The notes below the pieces were generated by a model. It saw only the letters and a program-made list of their open reading frames with translations, was not told the DNA's origin and ran no database searches. Below, one piece after another: positions 5,411 through 6,767 of a stretch of 6,767 bases of DNA (its first letter is position 1; each line of letters opens with the position of its first letter). A program made the translations under genes and the position numbers. Source of the DNA: an uncultured Eubacteriales bacterium (GTDB taxonomy: Bacteria; Bacillota; Clostridia; Lachnospirales; CAG-274); the NCBI GenBank assembly GCA_905201505.1, contig CAJKOJ010000083.1, positions 1 to 6,767 on the forward strand, in the 5' to 3' direction.

Positions 5411-6655
5411 ATGAGCTGCTATATAATTGAAGGTGGCAACAGACTAAGCGGAGAGATACAAATAAGCGGAGCAAAAAATGCAGTATTACCAATACTTGCT
5501 GCTGCTGCAACACAAAAAGAAAGTACAATAAAAAATATTCCTTTCCTTTCAGATGTTTCCAATGCTTTGCAAATTTTAAAAAATCTGGGCGTAAATATAA
5601 AAGCAGAAAACAATACAATTACCACACTTAACAATATCGACAACACCGTACTTGATAAGGACCTTAGTCAGAAAATGAGGTCCTCTGTGTTATTTTTAGG
5701 TGCATTGCTCGGCAAATACGGAGAAGTAACTATATATGAACCGGGAGGCTGTCAGCTTGGACAAAGACCTATTGATTTGCATTTATGGGCAATGGAACAG
5801 CTTGGAGCTGAAATACTCAAAGAAAACGACCATATAATATGCAAAGGTAAACTTAACGGCTGTGAAATAAATATCCCCATAATATCAGTCGGCGTTACAG
5901 AAAATATTATACTTGCAGCAATAAATGCTAAAGGCACTACCATAATTAAAAATGCAGCTAAGGAACCTGAAATAGATGATTTAATAAATTATTTAAATAA
6001 ATGCGGACACAGTATAAAACGCGAAAAAAATATAATTATAATAGAAGAAAGTCACGGCAATAAATACTGTCAGCACAATGTAATGGCAGACAGAATAGAA
6101 ACAGCATCATATATAGCAATGGCCGCTGCAACAGGAGGAGAAATATTTTTAAATAATACATCCGCCTGTCATATAAAATTAATTTTATCAATTTTTGAAA
6201 AATTAGGGTGTATTATTAAGACAGAAAGTAACAAAATATATATTGATGCACCTTCACGTTTATATTCACTTCCAAAAATAGTAACACGGCCATATCCTTA
6301 CTTCCCGACTGATATGCAGCCTCAGCTTATGGCTATACTTGCAAAATCAATAGGCAAATGCCATATTGAAGAAACAGTATTTTCTGCCAGAAATAAACAT
6401 ATTCCTGAGCTTAATAAAATGGGAGCAAATATAAAAATAATAGACAGCAATAACTTTGAAATACAAGGTGTCAGACAACTGAAAGGAACAGAGGTTTATG
6501 CTAAAGACCTAAGAGGCGGAGCAGCATTAATTACAGCAGCTTTAGGTGCTTGCGGAGAAAGCAGAATTTACGGCACAGAACACATAATGAGAGGATATGA
6601 GGCAATTTGCACAAAGATAAGCAGTATAGGAGGAAAAATAAAACTAGTGAAATAA
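5411..6655 (+). CDS. murA: UDP-N-acetylglucosamine 1-carboxyvinyltransferase (MurA)
   Basis: A 414-residue cytosolic enzyme that transfers enolpyruvate from phosphoenolpyruvate to UDP-GlcNAc, the first committed step of peptidoglycan synthesis. The EPSP synthase-like fold is complete. Key residues are in place: Lys22-Asn23 in SGAKNAVLP, Arg90 in KMRSS, the active-site loop EPGGCQLGQRPIDLH with Cys114 and Arg119, DRIET at 227-231, Asp301 in FPTDMQPQ, DLRGGAAL near the C terminus and Arg394 in the RGYE motif. Cys114 is the residue alkylated by fosfomycin; a Cys to Asp change is the known natural resistance form, so this enzyme is expected to be sensitive. Low-GC Firmicutes often carry two paralogues (MurA and MurZ), and I cannot tell which this is. 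ATG is 7 nt from GGAGG (5399-5403). It is divergent from the neighbouring operon. Only a weak promoter candidate is visible (TTTATC 5303-5308, 17 nt, TATTAT 5326-5331), overlapping the opposing promoter. Confidence 0.95.
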   Translation: MSCYIIEGGNRLSGEIQISGAKNAVLPILAAAATQKESTIKNIPFLSDVSNALQILKNLGVNIKAENNTITTLNNIDNTVLDKDLSQKMRSSVLFLGALLGKYGEVTIYEPGGCQLGQRPIDLHLWAMEQLGAEILKENDHIICKGKLNGCEINIPIISVGVTENIILAAINAKGTTIIKNAAKEPEIDDLINYLNKCGHSIKREKNIIIIEESHGNKYCQHNVMADRIETASYIAMAAATGGEIFLNNTSACHIKLILSIFEKLGCIIKTESNKIYIDAPSRLYSLPKIVTRPYPYFPTDMQPQLMAILAKSIGKCHIEETVFSARNKHIPELNKMGANIKIIDSNNFEIQGVRQLKGTEVYAKDLRGGAALITAALGACGESRIYGTEHIMRGYEAICTKISSIGGKIKLVK

Positions 6656-6718
6656 TTTAAAACTTTATAAAATTAATTTCCGAGTGTTTTACTATGTGTT
6701 AGCTAAAGCTAATAACTT

Positions 6719-6741
6719 TAAATAATAATTATTATTATTTA
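6719..6741 (+). terminator. AT-only hairpin downstream of murA, weak terminator candidate
   Basis: TAAATAATAA (6719-6728) and TTATTATTTA (6732-6741) form a perfect 10-bp stem around a 3-nt loop, about 64 nt after the murA stop, and are followed by the T-rich TTTATGTTTTTAT. A second small stem, TTAGC/GCTAA, lies at 6699-6712. Neither contains a GC-rich stem with a clean T-run, so termination here is only possible, not clear. Confidence 0.3.
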
Positions 6742-6755
6742 TTTATGTTTTTATA

Positions 6756-6761
6756 TTGACA
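6756..6761 (+). promoter_or_regulatory. Possible -35 box at right edge
   Basis: A perfect TTGACA lies six bases before the end of the window. If it is a promoter, its -10 element and gene are outside. One hexamer in AT-rich non-coding DNA is weak evidence, but its place in the gap after murA fits a promoter for a following plus-strand gene. Confidence 0.25.
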
Positions 6762-6767
6762 TATTAT

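Noticed and set aside
1..6767. CRISPR array, tRNA, rRNA, riboswitch, toxin-antitoxin or phage module.
   Set aside because: Looked for by eye on both strands: no spaced direct repeats, cloverleaf arms, conserved RNA motifs or matching protein families were found.

Overview
The window is AT-rich and densely coding, with strong AGGAGG/AAGGTGG-type ribosome binding sites. It looks like a chromosomal segment from a low-GC anaerobic Firmicute, most likely class Clostridia (Lachnospiraceae-like). That placement is inferred from three things: the DUF5711-like plus CvpA pair, secreted 'copper amine oxidase N-terminal' stalk proteins with Thr/Glu (TTE) linkers, and a Firmicute-style MurA. No 16S rRNA or other taxonomic marker is present.

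Layout. Five genes on the minus strand read right to left and appear to form one operon: (1) a DUF5711-like single-pass membrane protein (3733-5253), (2) a CvpA-family multi-pass membrane protein (3014-3715), (3) a YigZ/IMPACT-family protein (2337-2978), and (4, 5) two tandem paralogous secreted proteins, each with an unrecognised N-terminal region, a TTE linker and a C-terminal copper amine oxidase N-terminal-like domain (1255-2322 and 116-1186). Gaps are 17, 35, 14 and 68 nt; the last one holds a strong 8-bp hairpin. A good sigma-A type promoter (TTTACA, 17 nt, TATAAT) lies upstream of the first gene. Divergent from this operon, on the plus strand, is murA (5411-6655), the first committed enzyme of peptidoglycan precursor synthesis, with its active-site Cys, Lys, Arg and Asp residues intact.

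Non-coding parts are short. The longest between two genes is the 157-nt divergent region between the DUF5711-like gene and murA. The left edge (1-115) holds a small CCTGTC/GACAGG hairpin that might be the end of an insertion sequence lying outside the window. The right edge (6656-6767) holds an AT-only hairpin and a TTGACA box that may be the -35 of the next gene.

How the genes may work together. Five of the six products act at the cell envelope or make its precursors: two secreted proteins, two membrane proteins and MurA. YigZ is the cytosolic exception. I see no sign of a defence system, toxin-antitoxin module, prophage or CRISPR array. The most interesting points are the tandem stalk-protein paralogues with an unnamed N-terminal region, and the hairpin between them, whose 3' arm could alternatively pair with the ribosome binding site of the last gene.
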